Shown: one piece after another, positions 43,118-54,546 of the stretch
How the letters are laid out: every line of letters starts with the position of its first letter
How positions within the stretch are numbered: position 1 is the first letter of the stretch
Source of the DNA: Paragorgia papillata
Lineage: Eukaryota; Cnidaria; Anthozoa; Scleralcyonacea; Coralliidae
Direction: 5' to 3'
Assembly: GCA_035771165.1 (NCBI GenBank)
Contig: JAWNZC010000444.1
Span: forward strand, 838,501-902,500
DNA: 64,000 bases
Notes under the pieces: model-generated
What the model was told of the DNA's origin: nothing
The model's input: only the letters and a program-made list of their open reading frames with translations
The model's database searches: none
Made by a program: the position numbers and the translations under genes

Positions 43118-46100
43118 ATGGCTGAGGGGACGAAAAAAGTTCTGAAGGTACTAGTACTATAAATTACTGTACTGTAATGCATGTAAAATGTAAAATAAAA
43201 TATAGTATTTATTGTGAATTTATTATTTATATTTTGATCCAGCTTGTATTAGTTACTGAATAAGTGTTTATTTTTGCTGTAGATACTCTGTATACATGGA
43301 TACAGGTAAAGAGACACAATCCCCCCATATTTGGTATATAATTATTATACCCTCACAAATAATCATCCAATCAAATGTCTACATTAGTGTCACATGCCAG
43401 TCCAATATTTTGCGATGTAGGACAACTATTTATTATATGGCTGGGCTTGTTTTCGGGTCATTGCGCCAAATGGCGCACGCTGATTGGTTGCTGAGAAGTC
43501 CGGAAAAAGCCGTAATGCCCTCTCAGCACTGTGAGAGGGCATTACGTCCTTTATATTGGGCAGCAATCCTTGGACAGGTCGCACAACACACATGCATATT
43601 TCCTTGTCAATCACATGATTATTTGTTCAGCATTAATAATAAAACATGTAATTAGATTCATCTTAAATTAAAGTCTCACATTTTAATATGGAATTCTCAA
43701 CTTAAATATTTTGCCATGTCAGGTTTAGATAAATGAATCCATTTACTGTATGTTATTATTGAAAAAAATTAAAAGCCATATCTACTGCAGTACAATATCT
43801 GCAGACTGCACTGTTGCAGTAGTACAGAGTGTATCATAATTATAGATATTTCTTGATATTTCTTAAAGTCACCAGGCAAATTTTATTGTTAACAGAAAGG
43901 GTGTGATATACCTTGTTGTTTGACTGTTTGTAAAGTTTGTATTATAGCTTTATATGAAAATTAATATAAATCAAGCAAATATGCATGTACTGTGTTATGT
44001 AAACCACTTGTGATCATGCATAGTTCATTGTAGATTGTCTAGATTACCTTAAATTTGTCTTTTGTATGATATGAAGAATCATACAGACTTTGGCAAGTGT
44101 TATCTGCCTCTGTCAGCAATTGGCTTTGGCACTACCATATATATATATACAGTACTGTCATATATATATATAACACTTATAGTTACCTAATGGTTTGCCT
44201 TTAATTTATAATATTCATATCCAGGCATAAAAAATGATGTTGAAAATGCTCACATTAAGCATCAGTGTTCATTGAACTTCTCAGATTTTATTTCAGTTTC
44301 AATTTTTGCACCATAACAGACATCCATAATCCTAATAGTATGTTTTTTGTTTTTCAAATATTTTTTATATTTTTTCAGGAAAATGACGTCACATATTTGG
44401 CGTGATGGAAAATTTTGTTTTATTATTTTTGCTTGTTTGATGACTGCTTCAAAAAGCATGTTATGTCAACTCTATTAAACCAATGTAAAAATTGAAATAT
44501 ATAATATATCTTAATTAAGTTTACTCAATCAACAGTTTTGAAATTTTGAATTTTCAGCCATTTTGAGCTATTTATAGAAACAAAATGGTGAAAATTCGAA
44601 TTTCAAAACGTTAAAATTTTATTGAATAAATTAAGCATTTTGCAGCAGTCATCAAACTTTTTGCACAACAAACAAAATTTTTGCACCAAATATGTGACAC
44701 CATTTTCCCACTAAAAATACAAAAAATTGAAAAATAAAAAAAGCATAGGATTATGGATGTCTGTTATGGTGAAAAATTTGAGACTAACTGAAATAAAACC
44801 TGAAAAGTTGAATGAACGAACGCATGGTTAATGTGAGCGTTTTCAACATCATGTTTATGCCCGTCATATATATACGTCGCTTGATAAATTTCACTAATTG
44901 ATCGATACACAGTAACTGTAATCATTATTGTTCAATATCATCATTTGTAAGTTGTTCAATTACAAAATTAATGCTTCACTAATTCATGGTCGTATGGTTG
45001 GATATTGCTACCATTTGGCCTGTAATTACTGTACTTGATCTCTTAAATTTAAATAATTAATGCTGGAGTGTTATGTCTCTGTAAATGTGATATAGAACTG
45101 AACAGAAGTGATACAGAACAAATGTCAACACTCGACAATACAAACAGAGATTTAAAATATGAATTTCTAAATTTTGGTTCTTTGCAGCTGGAGGGCGGAA
45201 ATAGCCTGCGAGCAGGCTCCTCCCCCCAGGCTAGGGCGGAAATACCATTTGTGACTTTTCAATTGCCGAATATTTCTGGTTTGAGGAAACTGGGATCCCG
45301 GTTAGGCGGGACGGGACAAAAAACGTCCTGGCAAACACTTTCTCCATATAAGCGAAATGAAATAAATAAAGGGAAAATATAGCAATATACGATCCCACTT
45401 AACGGGATAACGTCCCGACACGGTTATACAATGCCCCGTCCCGCGCCTTCCACGTAAACAGCCCCTAATTAGAGGCTAACTTCCCTGCCTTCGTTGTGCA
45501 GTTTCTATAGTAAGCTTCTTCTCTGCAAATACCTGCATCAAATATTGCAAAACCATTCAAATTTATTGTAGGAAGGGTTTAGTACATTACTACATTTCTC
45601 CCTATCTTATAGCTGGTTAGGCCCGTTTCAAATGTCGTTCTTCTCAATGCGCTGAACCCAAATCAGCATAAACAAACGATTTAGCTCATTATCATCATTA
45701 TAGGTTCGGTGCATGAGAAGAGCGACGTTTGGAACAGGCCTAAGGAAAGTTTCATCTTTCAGCTAAAAACCAACCGTATGTGTATTTCGCTAGCACGGCG
45801 TTATTTTATACGAGTTTTTAGTTGTATTGTGATCAATATCTGACGAACAGTCCGAGTTTTTAGAAAAACTAATTTCTAAGTGTTCTTTATTACTATCACA
45901 AAAAGCTGCATTGCATTCTTTGTACAATTGCGAATTTTCGCCGCACAAGAAATTTCTATCAGGTATATACATATACTGGCATTGCTGCACGTTTCTCACG
46001 TGCGGGATTGGTAGATATTATGCAAATTGTTTCGAGATTTTTTCCTATTTCTGTATTTCTGTGTATATAAGCCGCACCCTCTCTTTTGACGAAAAAGAGC

Positions 46101-49100
46101 ACAAAGATAGTTAAACTGTCAAGATTTTATTGAACAAAATACTGAACCCATATATATAATATATAAATTAGTTAAGACCTTTTAACTGATTTCTATTAAT
46201 TTGAGATTTCTATCTAACCTTGCTAGGCAAAGTGGTAAAATTTTTCGAGAAAAAACTGGATCATTTAGGAAAGCTTTGAAAAAATTACCACTTGAATTTG
46301 GTAAGCTCTGTCTACATCATAAACTGCGATATGGTGTGCACGTTTTATGTTGAACTAAAAGATAAATCACAGTCACTACTACGCGTGTGCGGCATTTCCA
46401 CATTTGTTTGTAAGACCCCGTTTATACGGTACCGGACGTATTCGAGACTGCACGGAACCGTACTAATTCGAGACTGGTCTTGAATTCGTCCGGTACCGTG
46501 TAAACGTAGCCCGAGGCTCTTGACCTGAACCCTTGCCTCTGAACGATTTTGCTGGAGTAGATATACCGATATAACGTGTGATATCATTCTTTCCTCGACT
46601 GACATCGAGAAGACCAAACTGTTTAGTGTTACTATAGCTAGAAACACGGGTTTAAAACTTTACTCTCGTATAAACATGCAATGAACCAGTGCCGGATTTA
46701 GGACAGGGCGGACTGGGCGGTCGCCCAGGGGCCCCCACAAAATAATGTTTAAGGGGGCGGGGGCTCCACAAAAATGTCACAAAATGTCAAAAATGAAAGT
46801 TGAAAAAATAGGTGTTGAAATGAAAAAATCTTGAGAGCCCAAAATATGAGTAAAAAACAAGACAAAAGATATATGGATGATATATAGATATATAGATGAT
46901 ATATATGATATATAGAGGGTTGTGTCCATGCATGTACTATATATACTGAATATTACTTACGTATCTTTAATCCTTACTTATAATTGTTTAACTTACTCCC
47001 GTATCAGATTTACACTGCGCCTTCAACCGTCGTTGCCTTCGCAAGTTAACAAAAAATACAGCAAGATTTGCATTATAATGTATATACCGCATTCTTTGCA
47101 AATTTTATTCATCTACATTATATAAATTATAACCCCAATGTCAGTCCAATTACCTACATCTTATTCAAAAAAATATGACCATGTAACTTAGCATATATTC
47201 AGAAATAGAATTGATATATTGTGCTGGTCAGTGACCACCGAGGGGCCTCCACAGTCCTAAATCCGGCGCTGGAACGAACTATCGAAGGAACATAAACAAA
47301 CTCTGTGAATGCGCAGTAACGACTGTGAATCACCTTTAACCCTTGACGAGTAAAATTGTGTGGCGTTCGCCAAAGAAATACTAAAGGTGCGTCTACATGC
47401 GTGCAGCTTAGGAGTCATGTAAGGTTTTGCTTATCATCATTTTCAATTATGATGTTGAAAGATTTTCCACCAAAACTGTTTAATTATTGTAGTGTGTCCG
47501 ACACAGTTTTTATAACCAGTGAGTGGCGTACCGAGGACATTTTGATTGGGGGTGTTTCAAAATTTATACCGACGAAACCCAGGCGGGTTTATATATTGTA
47601 AGGTTTTAAATCCGAAATTTACCGACCGATATTGTTTTAACTGCATGACCATATCAATTTACCCCTATAATTTATTTTATTTCCCCGAAAAGTGGGGGGG
47701 GGGGTCACACACCCCACACACACCCCACACACACCCCACACACCCGTTCGGTACGCCACTGTTTATAATCCTACTCTGGCCTAAAACGGTTTTGAACGCA
47801 ACTTAATTAAAAAGTTACTGAACTTACTGTTCATGCAAGCTGCTTGTATAGTTACTTATCATTACTGAAATATTTTTGTTTAATTCAAAGCGGACTATTT
47901 TTTTGATAGAGTAGTATTGACTTTTTAAACTGATTTTGTATTTCTATTAAATTTAATATAGATATTAACTTGAATAAGTGTTTCTTTTAGTTTTTATCAC
48001 TGCTCCGAATAAAATTCCAAACATCGAAGAAGGTAACTATGTCAGTAACATTCAACCGTGTAGTTCAGACCATTTTTTCATTGCTGTATATATAGGATCT
48101 ACTATATAGTATATTAACTAAGAAAGGTTGGTGTAACCTGAAGATTGCTGTTGGAAAACAAAAAAAAAACAAAAAACAAATTCGTGCAAGGCATGTGCTC
48201 GAAAAACAAATTCATACACAAGAAAGTTTGAGAAAAAAAATTCGTGCAGAGCCTTCTCATGGTGAAAACTAGGTATGTGTAATAAAAAAAATTCATGCAA
48301 AGGATTAGACAATAAAAAAATATTCCTGCACAAGCAAATGATAAAGAAAAAAATTCGTGCAAGCTGAAAAAGTCCCATCCCCCCATCACTTTTCTAATGG
48401 TCCGCCCCTAATCCGTCTGAACAATCGGCCTTAATCTTGCCCATTGACGTCAGTGTTAGTGGAGATTTTGATAACAGACTGTCATTGGTTCATACTGTTG
48501 GCGTTTACTGTCAAGCGTTTTGATTCGCTCACGGACCTTTAGTGTTAACCAATTAAAATGGTCTGTTTGACATTGATTGACATGTTTACGTTTAACATAA
48601 TTATGCAAATTAGCTCCGGCAAGCATTCCGTCGATTGTTCACGGATTCCAGCGGGTTTTCCGGATGTGCACAGGCTAACTACATCTTATATATATACAAA
48701 CGCTTTTGGCTTGGGAAGATAATGATGATATTTATTCAGGATACCCACACCACCGAAGTGTTTTTCAGATAATAATAATAATACAGACTTCGGAAAAGAA
48801 AATTCTTTACTGCAAATCACTATTATTTATTAATCATTCATACAGCCTCGTTTTTCAACCCACTTCTCCGGTTTGGATATCGGATGAAACACTCTTCCTC
48901 GTGTTTGATCTATTACGTCTCGTCTGCAAAGTAATTCTAATTGGTTCCCTTAGCTGGATATTTTTTCTTGAAAATACTGTAGTATCATTGCTCTTTAATA
49001 CAGTGAATTTATTTGTAGATCAGTATGGATGGTGGTTTTCTACAGAAGAGAACACATATGATCCACTTACTGAATCACATTTTTGTAAAGGATACGAGCC

Positions 49101-52100
49101 AACTATAAAGAACGTACAAGATGTCTTTCGAGAGCAGGTGAGAGGGCTAACACACTCAACAGAAGTCAGAAGTTGCATGCAGTAATCTGCGTTAATTCCT
49201 TATTTTCTTTGTCTGCTTCAACCCACCACACCTTCCCCTAATTTTGAAACAAAGCAACATTTAAATTGCATCACAGTCACTATACTGCGCATTCGCTGAG
49301 GGCCTGTTTATGTGATCCCGGTTGCCGGTATATATACCTGGGTGCCCCGGTTGACCGGGATGAATTTCATCCTTTCAGACTCTTAGAGGGAGGAATCACG
49401 CTATATTTATAACCAGCAAAATCGTTTGTTTTTAGCCAAGAGAGTAATATGTTATATGCATCTTAATTTAGATATGGAAGATCCAACTAAACTGAATATT
49501 GCATGTCCACTTTCTTGGAGCCGTATATATATATATATACATCAATTAGGCATTCTTTGTGGGGTTTCACAAAACACAAATGCCACACATGCGCAATAGA
49601 GACTGTGATTTTTTTAAGCAGAACTGAAACAAAGATTTTAATATTCTACTGTTTAAAAATGTTTTAAAAAATACTAAATATTAATTATTATTATTTTGTT
49701 TTATTTTAATTAAGGGTCCATTTGATGGTAAGGTTTGCATTTATTTTCCCCTAAATATCCAATCACTGATATTCAACAATAAACCACGCCTATACATACA
49801 TTAGTCATAATTCTTAAACTATATGCAACACGTACCTTTTGTTTCAGGCACTTGTCCGCCAGTTCGGTACAGTAGGCTCGAACGACTATACATAACATGA
49901 ACAGCATTTAAGCCGTTGAGCGCGCAGCGATATTCCTACCTGTATAATATATTCTTAAATTTGTGTTTTCACTTTTCAGGCATATTTTCTTTCAGTCAAG
50001 GAGCTTCTTTTACATCACTTCTGTGCGCTATGAACGACCAAGAAGGTAATTGTTGGTTAGAGTTTCTTTGAATGAACTCTTTTGTTTTTTATAAATATTT
50101 TTTCTTGTACCGAAAAGTATTGTATCCTATATACGCGTTGGGTCTTTGAGTGTAAATAACGTGTAAAGACACGCCTTCTTTTTCGTCACTGATATATTTA
50201 TATACCTACATCAATGGGAGTTATCCATATCCTTAGTTTAAGTTGTGTCCTCTGCATGTGGCCATTGCAATGGAAGAAACCTGACAGTTTGATCCAATGA
50301 TCCAAATGTCGTTAGCAGTTGCCAAACGAAAACCCCTTAAATCCAATAATCAACGTCCATCACTCTCATCATCGTGCACCCCTATGGCCTATACTATACA
50401 AACTGGAGGTCCGTACACAGGGAAAAGTTATATTTTCGCGATATTTTCACTATTATATGAAGACAGACTTTCCCCTGTATGTAACGTTTGGAAAATAGCT
50501 TTTTTTTTTTTTTTTTTTTTTTGGTTTGTTCATATATTGTGTTTTTTCTCGCGAGGTTCTAACCTTTTCTTCTGGTGAGTTTAACCAGCAATACACGCTC
50601 TAATCTATTACGGACCTCTATTTTAACGTGACTGTTTGTTTCGTCTTTTTAGGTTCTGTAATCAGTTTCAAATTTGCAATAATGGTCGCCGGATTCAGAT
50701 CGAGATCTTCACAACACGATGTGTTTTATGAAAATCGCATTCGATGTCCCTCGCTACATGTTTACGGCGAAAATGATCAAGTTATTCCAAAAGGTTCTAA
50801 CTTATGTTTCCTAATTAGTTATTATTCAGTTGGTTATTATTACTTGGCCCCATCCATGCACACGGAAACGATCATCGTAAACGTATATTTTCGTAAACGC
50901 TCTCCAAAATGGATATTATAACATAGCTTTGATATAGCAGCGTTTTTGATTGGCTGTCGTGCGTGCTCCATAACTCGATGGAGCACGGCAAAAAAGCGCG
51001 GGAAAAAATTTCCAAACAAAACTGAGTTTTAAATTGACTTTTACGGCCTTTTATATTATCAAAATACCGAGTCATTTAATTTTATTCAGTAATAAAGAAC
51101 AATGACCCAGAAGACATAAACTGGGTCTGGGAAACCGAGTTTAAACTGTCCTTTTGGTTGGATTTTAGTGAACAAAAAAGGCTTGGCTACGAAAGTAGAA
51201 AAACACAACAACCAAAACGATTCGCCGGCTTGTGAAAGGATTTAATGCTATGTTATAAAATAAATGGCTCATGGTTTAGTCTGCTCCATCGAGTTATGGA
51301 TGCACTTGGGAAATTGGGAGAGCACTCAAAAGAACTCTTACGATTTTTTCGTGCTCTCCCAATTTCCCGCGTGCATCCATAACTCGATGGAGCACGCTAA
51401 ACCATGAGCCATTTCTTAATTGTCGAAAACGCCGTTTACATGCATGTTTTCGTGTAGACAGCATGAAACGTATATATTTTCGTAAATGTTGATGTTACAT
51501 GCACAATGGTGTAGGAAGCAAGTTGATGTTGGAGGGACACAGCTTCAAAAGGGCATTTGTTTGGGGGGTAGGACTTCAAAAAGACACTTGAGACATGTGT
51601 TTCATCATAAAAAAGCACTTTCTTTTGCAAAAAGGGCACTTTACGACAAAGTTGTGGGGCACATGCCCCTCTGCTCCCCGGCACGGCATACGCTGAATTA
51701 TTTTAACCCGCTTTTTTCATTCCAGAAAACAGTGAAAAATTAGTACAGTATTTTGATAATTCTACCATTCTTTGTCATCCTGGAGGTTCGTATGACATTA
51801 TTTTACAATTGTTTAATTTTAGTCGTTTAACGTTATATAAATTGCACTTTAGGGTTATCTTGAATCCTAGGCGACTTTTCTGTCCCACATGCGGTTTGTT
51901 AAACTGAAATAACACAATTAGCATATATAGTGATCCAGAAGGGGTGCATTGGTCTGACCTGAGAGGTGGGGACTCCTATACAGGGTTGGGGTCTGGGTTA
52001 CGATTAGAGCTTGTTAAGAATTCAGGATTAACCTGAATTCTAGGCCATCTGACAAGTCAGGGTAATCCTGGATTCTATATATATAGATGAGAGGATATGC

Positions 52101-52550
52101 TGATTTATAAAATAGGTGGCCTCTTACGCACGCTGTGATTGGTCAATTACCGTGTTTATATCAGGCTATGTAAACACGGTTGTGATGTCACGGCACATTT
52201 TTTAGCCTTATTTCATAAACGAAATAGAAAATGGATGCCCTGTGTTTATATAACCTGATGCAAACACTCGAGTGAGTTGGGAGAATTCGAAAGTACTTAT
52301 GTAAACCCTCGCCTACGGCTCGGGTTCACATAAACTTTCGAATTCTCCCAACTCACTCTCGTGTTTGCATCAGGCTATATAAACACGGGCGGCCATTTTC
52401 TATTTCTTAACTATAATATAGCTAACAATTTCATTTGTATGAAGAAATAGCTTTCTCTGTTCAATTTTGTTTTTCTTAGGTCATTTTGTTCCAGCTACGG
52501 CGCAATATCGGCAAGTCTACATTGAATTCATAGAAAGATTTCTAACTTGA
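43118..52550 (+). CDS. OVCA2: OVCA2-like serine hydrolase (FSH1 family), complete, ten exons
   Basis: Exons: 43118-43147, 43283-43305, 46227-46300, 47991-48032, 49019-49137, 49715-49727, 49980-50045, 50653-50793, 51726-51785, 52480-52550. All introns are GT-AG and phases agree, giving 639 nt, or 212 aa (human OVCA2 is about 227). Landmarks: ILCIHGYRQSGKIFREKTG at the N terminus, YGWWF, GPFDGIFSFSQGAS with nucleophile S106, MVAGFRS, PSLHVYGENDQVIP with acid D164, and HPGGHFVP with base H191, so the alpha/beta-hydrolase triad is complete. The family consists of small intracellular esterases; OVCA2 prefers long-chain ester substrates. Exons 2 (23 nt) and 6 (13 nt) are microexons that would be missed by most gene finders; without exon 6 the nucleophile-elbow strand is lost. 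Introns hold many MITEs. The start at 43118 lies 145 bp from the divergent HAD gene. Confidence 0.93.
44222..44868. mobile_element. MITE with arms of about 235 bp in OVCA2-like intron 2
   Basis: GGCATAAAAAATGATGTTGA and AATGCTCACATTAA are inverted at the right end as TTAATGTGAGCG and TTCAACATCATG, closing in TTTATGCC. Pairing continues inward (CCATAATCCTA/TAGGATTATGG, GATGACTGCT/AGCAGTCATC) with gaps. Confidence 0.85.
45240..45470. repeat. CCGGGACGGGAC repeat family, copy 2 (inverted relative to 31014)
   Basis: GGGATCCCGGTTAGGCGGGA, CGGGACAAAAAACGTCC and AAGCGAAATGAAATAAATAA match the complement of the 31014-31258 block. In OVCA2-like intron 2. Confidence 0.7.
45617..45743. mobile_element. 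Short MITE, TTAGGCCCGTTTCAAATGTC ends
   Basis: TTAGGCCCGTTTCAAATGTC with TTCTTCTCAATGC pairs with GCATGAGAAGAGCGAC and GTTTGGAACAGGCCTAA. Style is similar to the 2107, 10810 and 20120 elements. Confidence 0.8.
46415..46513. mobile_element. Short palindromic element
   Basis: CCCCGTTTATACGGTACCGG and ATTCGAGACTGCACGG pair with CCGGTACCGTGTAAACG and AATTCGAGACTGG-type inner words. In OVCA2-like intron 3. Confidence 0.6.
46687..47271. mobile_element. hAT-like element, CAGTGCCGGATTTAGGAC ends
   Basis: CAGTGCCGGATTTAGGAC and GTCCTAAATCCGGCGCTG are inverted with one mismatch. Flanks CAATGAAC and GAACGAAC match at 6 of 8. In OVCA2-like intron 3. Confidence 0.75.
47517..47761. mobile_element. hAT-like element, GTGGCGTACCGA ends
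   Basis: Left CAGTGAGTGGCGTACCGA and right TCGGTACGCCACTG (the left has an extra AGTG). Flanking TTTATAAC and TTTATAAT give a 7-of-8 target duplication. Contains CACCCCACACA repeats. In OVCA2-like intron 3. Confidence 0.8.
50940..51420. mobile_element. Palindromic GGAGCACG-family element in OVCA2-like intron 8
   Basis: AAATGGCTCATGGTTTAGTC, TCGAGTTATGGATGCAC and TTGGGAGAGCAC pair with GTGCTCTCCCAA, GTGCATCCATAACTCGATGG and TAAACCATGAGCCATTT (51260-51412). A further CCATAACTCGATGGAGCACG copy lies at 50970. Confidence 0.8.
51508..51690. mobile_element. Diverged inverted copy of the 27811 hAT family
   Basis: Shares ATGGTGTAGGAAG, TAGGACTTCAAAA, CACTTGAGACATG, AAAGGGCACTTT and GGGGCACATGCCCC with the complement of 27811-28012. 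The right terminus is eroded. It overlaps OVCA2-like intron 8. Confidence 0.75.
52098..52402. mobile_element. Palindromic repeat in OVCA2-like intron 9
   Basis: CCGTGTTTATA, GATGCAAACACTCGAGTGAG and TTGGGAGAATTCGAAAGTAC recur inverted around GCCTACGGCTCGG. Confidence 0.75.
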
Positions 52551-52559
52551 TAAATATCT

Positions 52560-53900
52560 ATGACTTCGTAGAATTTCATATTTGCATTTATTTATAGAGT
52601 TTGTTTTTATTAATTAATCTCATCAGTAATTGTTTATTAAATGCAATGTTTCATTCTTCGAGTTATAAGCAATTGTCTACTTTTGAGTTATCACTATAAG
52701 CAATGGATCATGATATGAAAAATCATGTAGGCGATAGTGGGTTTGTCTGCCAATTAGGGTTGAGATGGATAACATTCACTGAGGTTTGCGAAATCCTTCA
52801 CTGGTCTGTTCGGTAACAGTTAGCCATCTGCTTTACATAGTATGCAAAATGACGAAAAACTGGATACATTGTCTTTATTCTGTAATTACATTATCTAATT
52901 TAATCATAAAAAAAATACTATATATTCTAATTGGCCGAGTGAATATATATCGTCAATTGCACTTTTCAAATATCACTCGTATAGTGTAAATATACTTAAT
53001 TGCATTATCGTATGGTTGGCTTTACAAATTTGATTGAATGGTGAAAGTTCTTAAAGTGTCTGTGAAGCGAAATTGTTTTTAGTGATTTTGAACCGGAGCA
53101 GCATGACAGGAGCATTAACTGAAAATTTCAAGCAAATCTGCTGCATAGCTATAGTCTTTATAGCTGCAAATCTGCTGCATAGCTATAGTCTTTAAGCTGT
53201 AAACTGTCAAAATTTGCCATTATCCATTTTTGAGGAAATTAATCGCTCGGTTGGAGTAACAGAGTGCTTGATGACGTATGACATGTAGTTGGAAAATTAG
53301 CTTTAATATTAATAATCCAACGACATACGTCATCTGCTCTATATATTTAATCCCAGTCTTTCCTTATTTTTTAACATCAGGAAGGCAACCTCGGCACTTA
53401 AAATCTAGGAAAGTACATACATGCCACATTTATTTCATTTCAATAGATATTATATAGCAATAGTTAAAGACGGCTTAGTAAAAAGTTAAATGTTTATTGA
53501 ACTGATCAAGATGGACACATTTAAAGTTTACAAAGTTTGGCTTTTGTTTTAGTTTAATCAGTCTGAAAATTGTATTCATATATTACAATTGGTGGGGTTT
53601 TTTCTCCTATACAATACAATTACCAAATACAAAAATTAACTACATAATTTATATCGATATACATAAAAAAGTCTTATTTTCCTGAGTAGAAAAATAAACA
53701 ATTCCACTAAACTGGATCTTCTTGTACACACCTCTAAAATATCAGAGAGATTTCGGCATTAAAATAAATAATTTTTATAAGAACACACGTTTGAGCCAAG
53801 CCCTTTTAACCACAGTGTCTTCTGGTTTAGTGGAACTTGAGCGAGAAAGGCGTGAGATATGGGGATGTTCCCCTAGTCCTAATAAATTTTGGATTTTTAA
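52560..53900. other. No gene seen; 3' flank of OVCA2-like gene
   Basis: Includes a 32-bp tandem pair at 53134-53202 (GCAAATCTGCTGCATAGCTA followed by TAGTCTTTA). No clear polyadenylation signal was singled out, and no other coding segment was recognised. Confidence 0.45.
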
Positions 53901-54205
53901 AATGTATAGCTCAGACACAATTTCATGCATTTTGAGATGATTAAGATAATCTGAAAAGTTTAACTTTATCTTTTTACTCTGTGTAATATATTTAAGAAAT
54001 AAAAAACGTGTCGCGTGCGATTATCGAGTTTTATACAATAACGTGACTTCTATGTGCATTTTCATTGGTTGTTGACCGTGATCTATTACAGGACACATGC
54101 ACAGCTGGCGTCAAATCACGTCACATCACCTCAGATCGCGTCAGAAGACGACTGATTTTTCTTTTTTTATGCCCCAGAAATTCTTCAATAAACCACTTGA
54201 CGTTT

Positions 54206-54420
54206 TTATTGTATAAAACGAATAGATTACATTTTCCCATTCGTGTGTACTGTAATAGATCACAGAAGACGCCACAGCGTGTAAAGAACAGCAGTCACAC
54301 CACTTGACTTTGTCTCGTGTCGTACTTTTTTGTTCTTTTCACGCTGTGACGTCATCTGTGATCTATTGTGCTATTACAGTACATACGCACGGAAAAATGT
54401 AATCTATTTGTTAAACAATG
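54206..54420. mobile_element. Inverted-repeat element next to the putative ATG9 last exon
   Basis: AAACGAATAGATTACATTTT, GTACTGTAATAGATCACAGA and ACGC-CACAGCGTG pair with CACGCTGTGACGTC, TCTGTGATCTATTG and AAAATGTAATCTATTTGTT. Confidence 0.75.
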
Positions 54421-54546
54421 CACGAGAGATGCGTGTAAAGCACGAGGCAACAGCCAATCATTTATTTACGGTTATTTCATAAATATAAATAGAAGATAAA
54501 TTGATATAAAACTATACCTCGTTTTTGAAGAGTTAGTTGTTCACTG

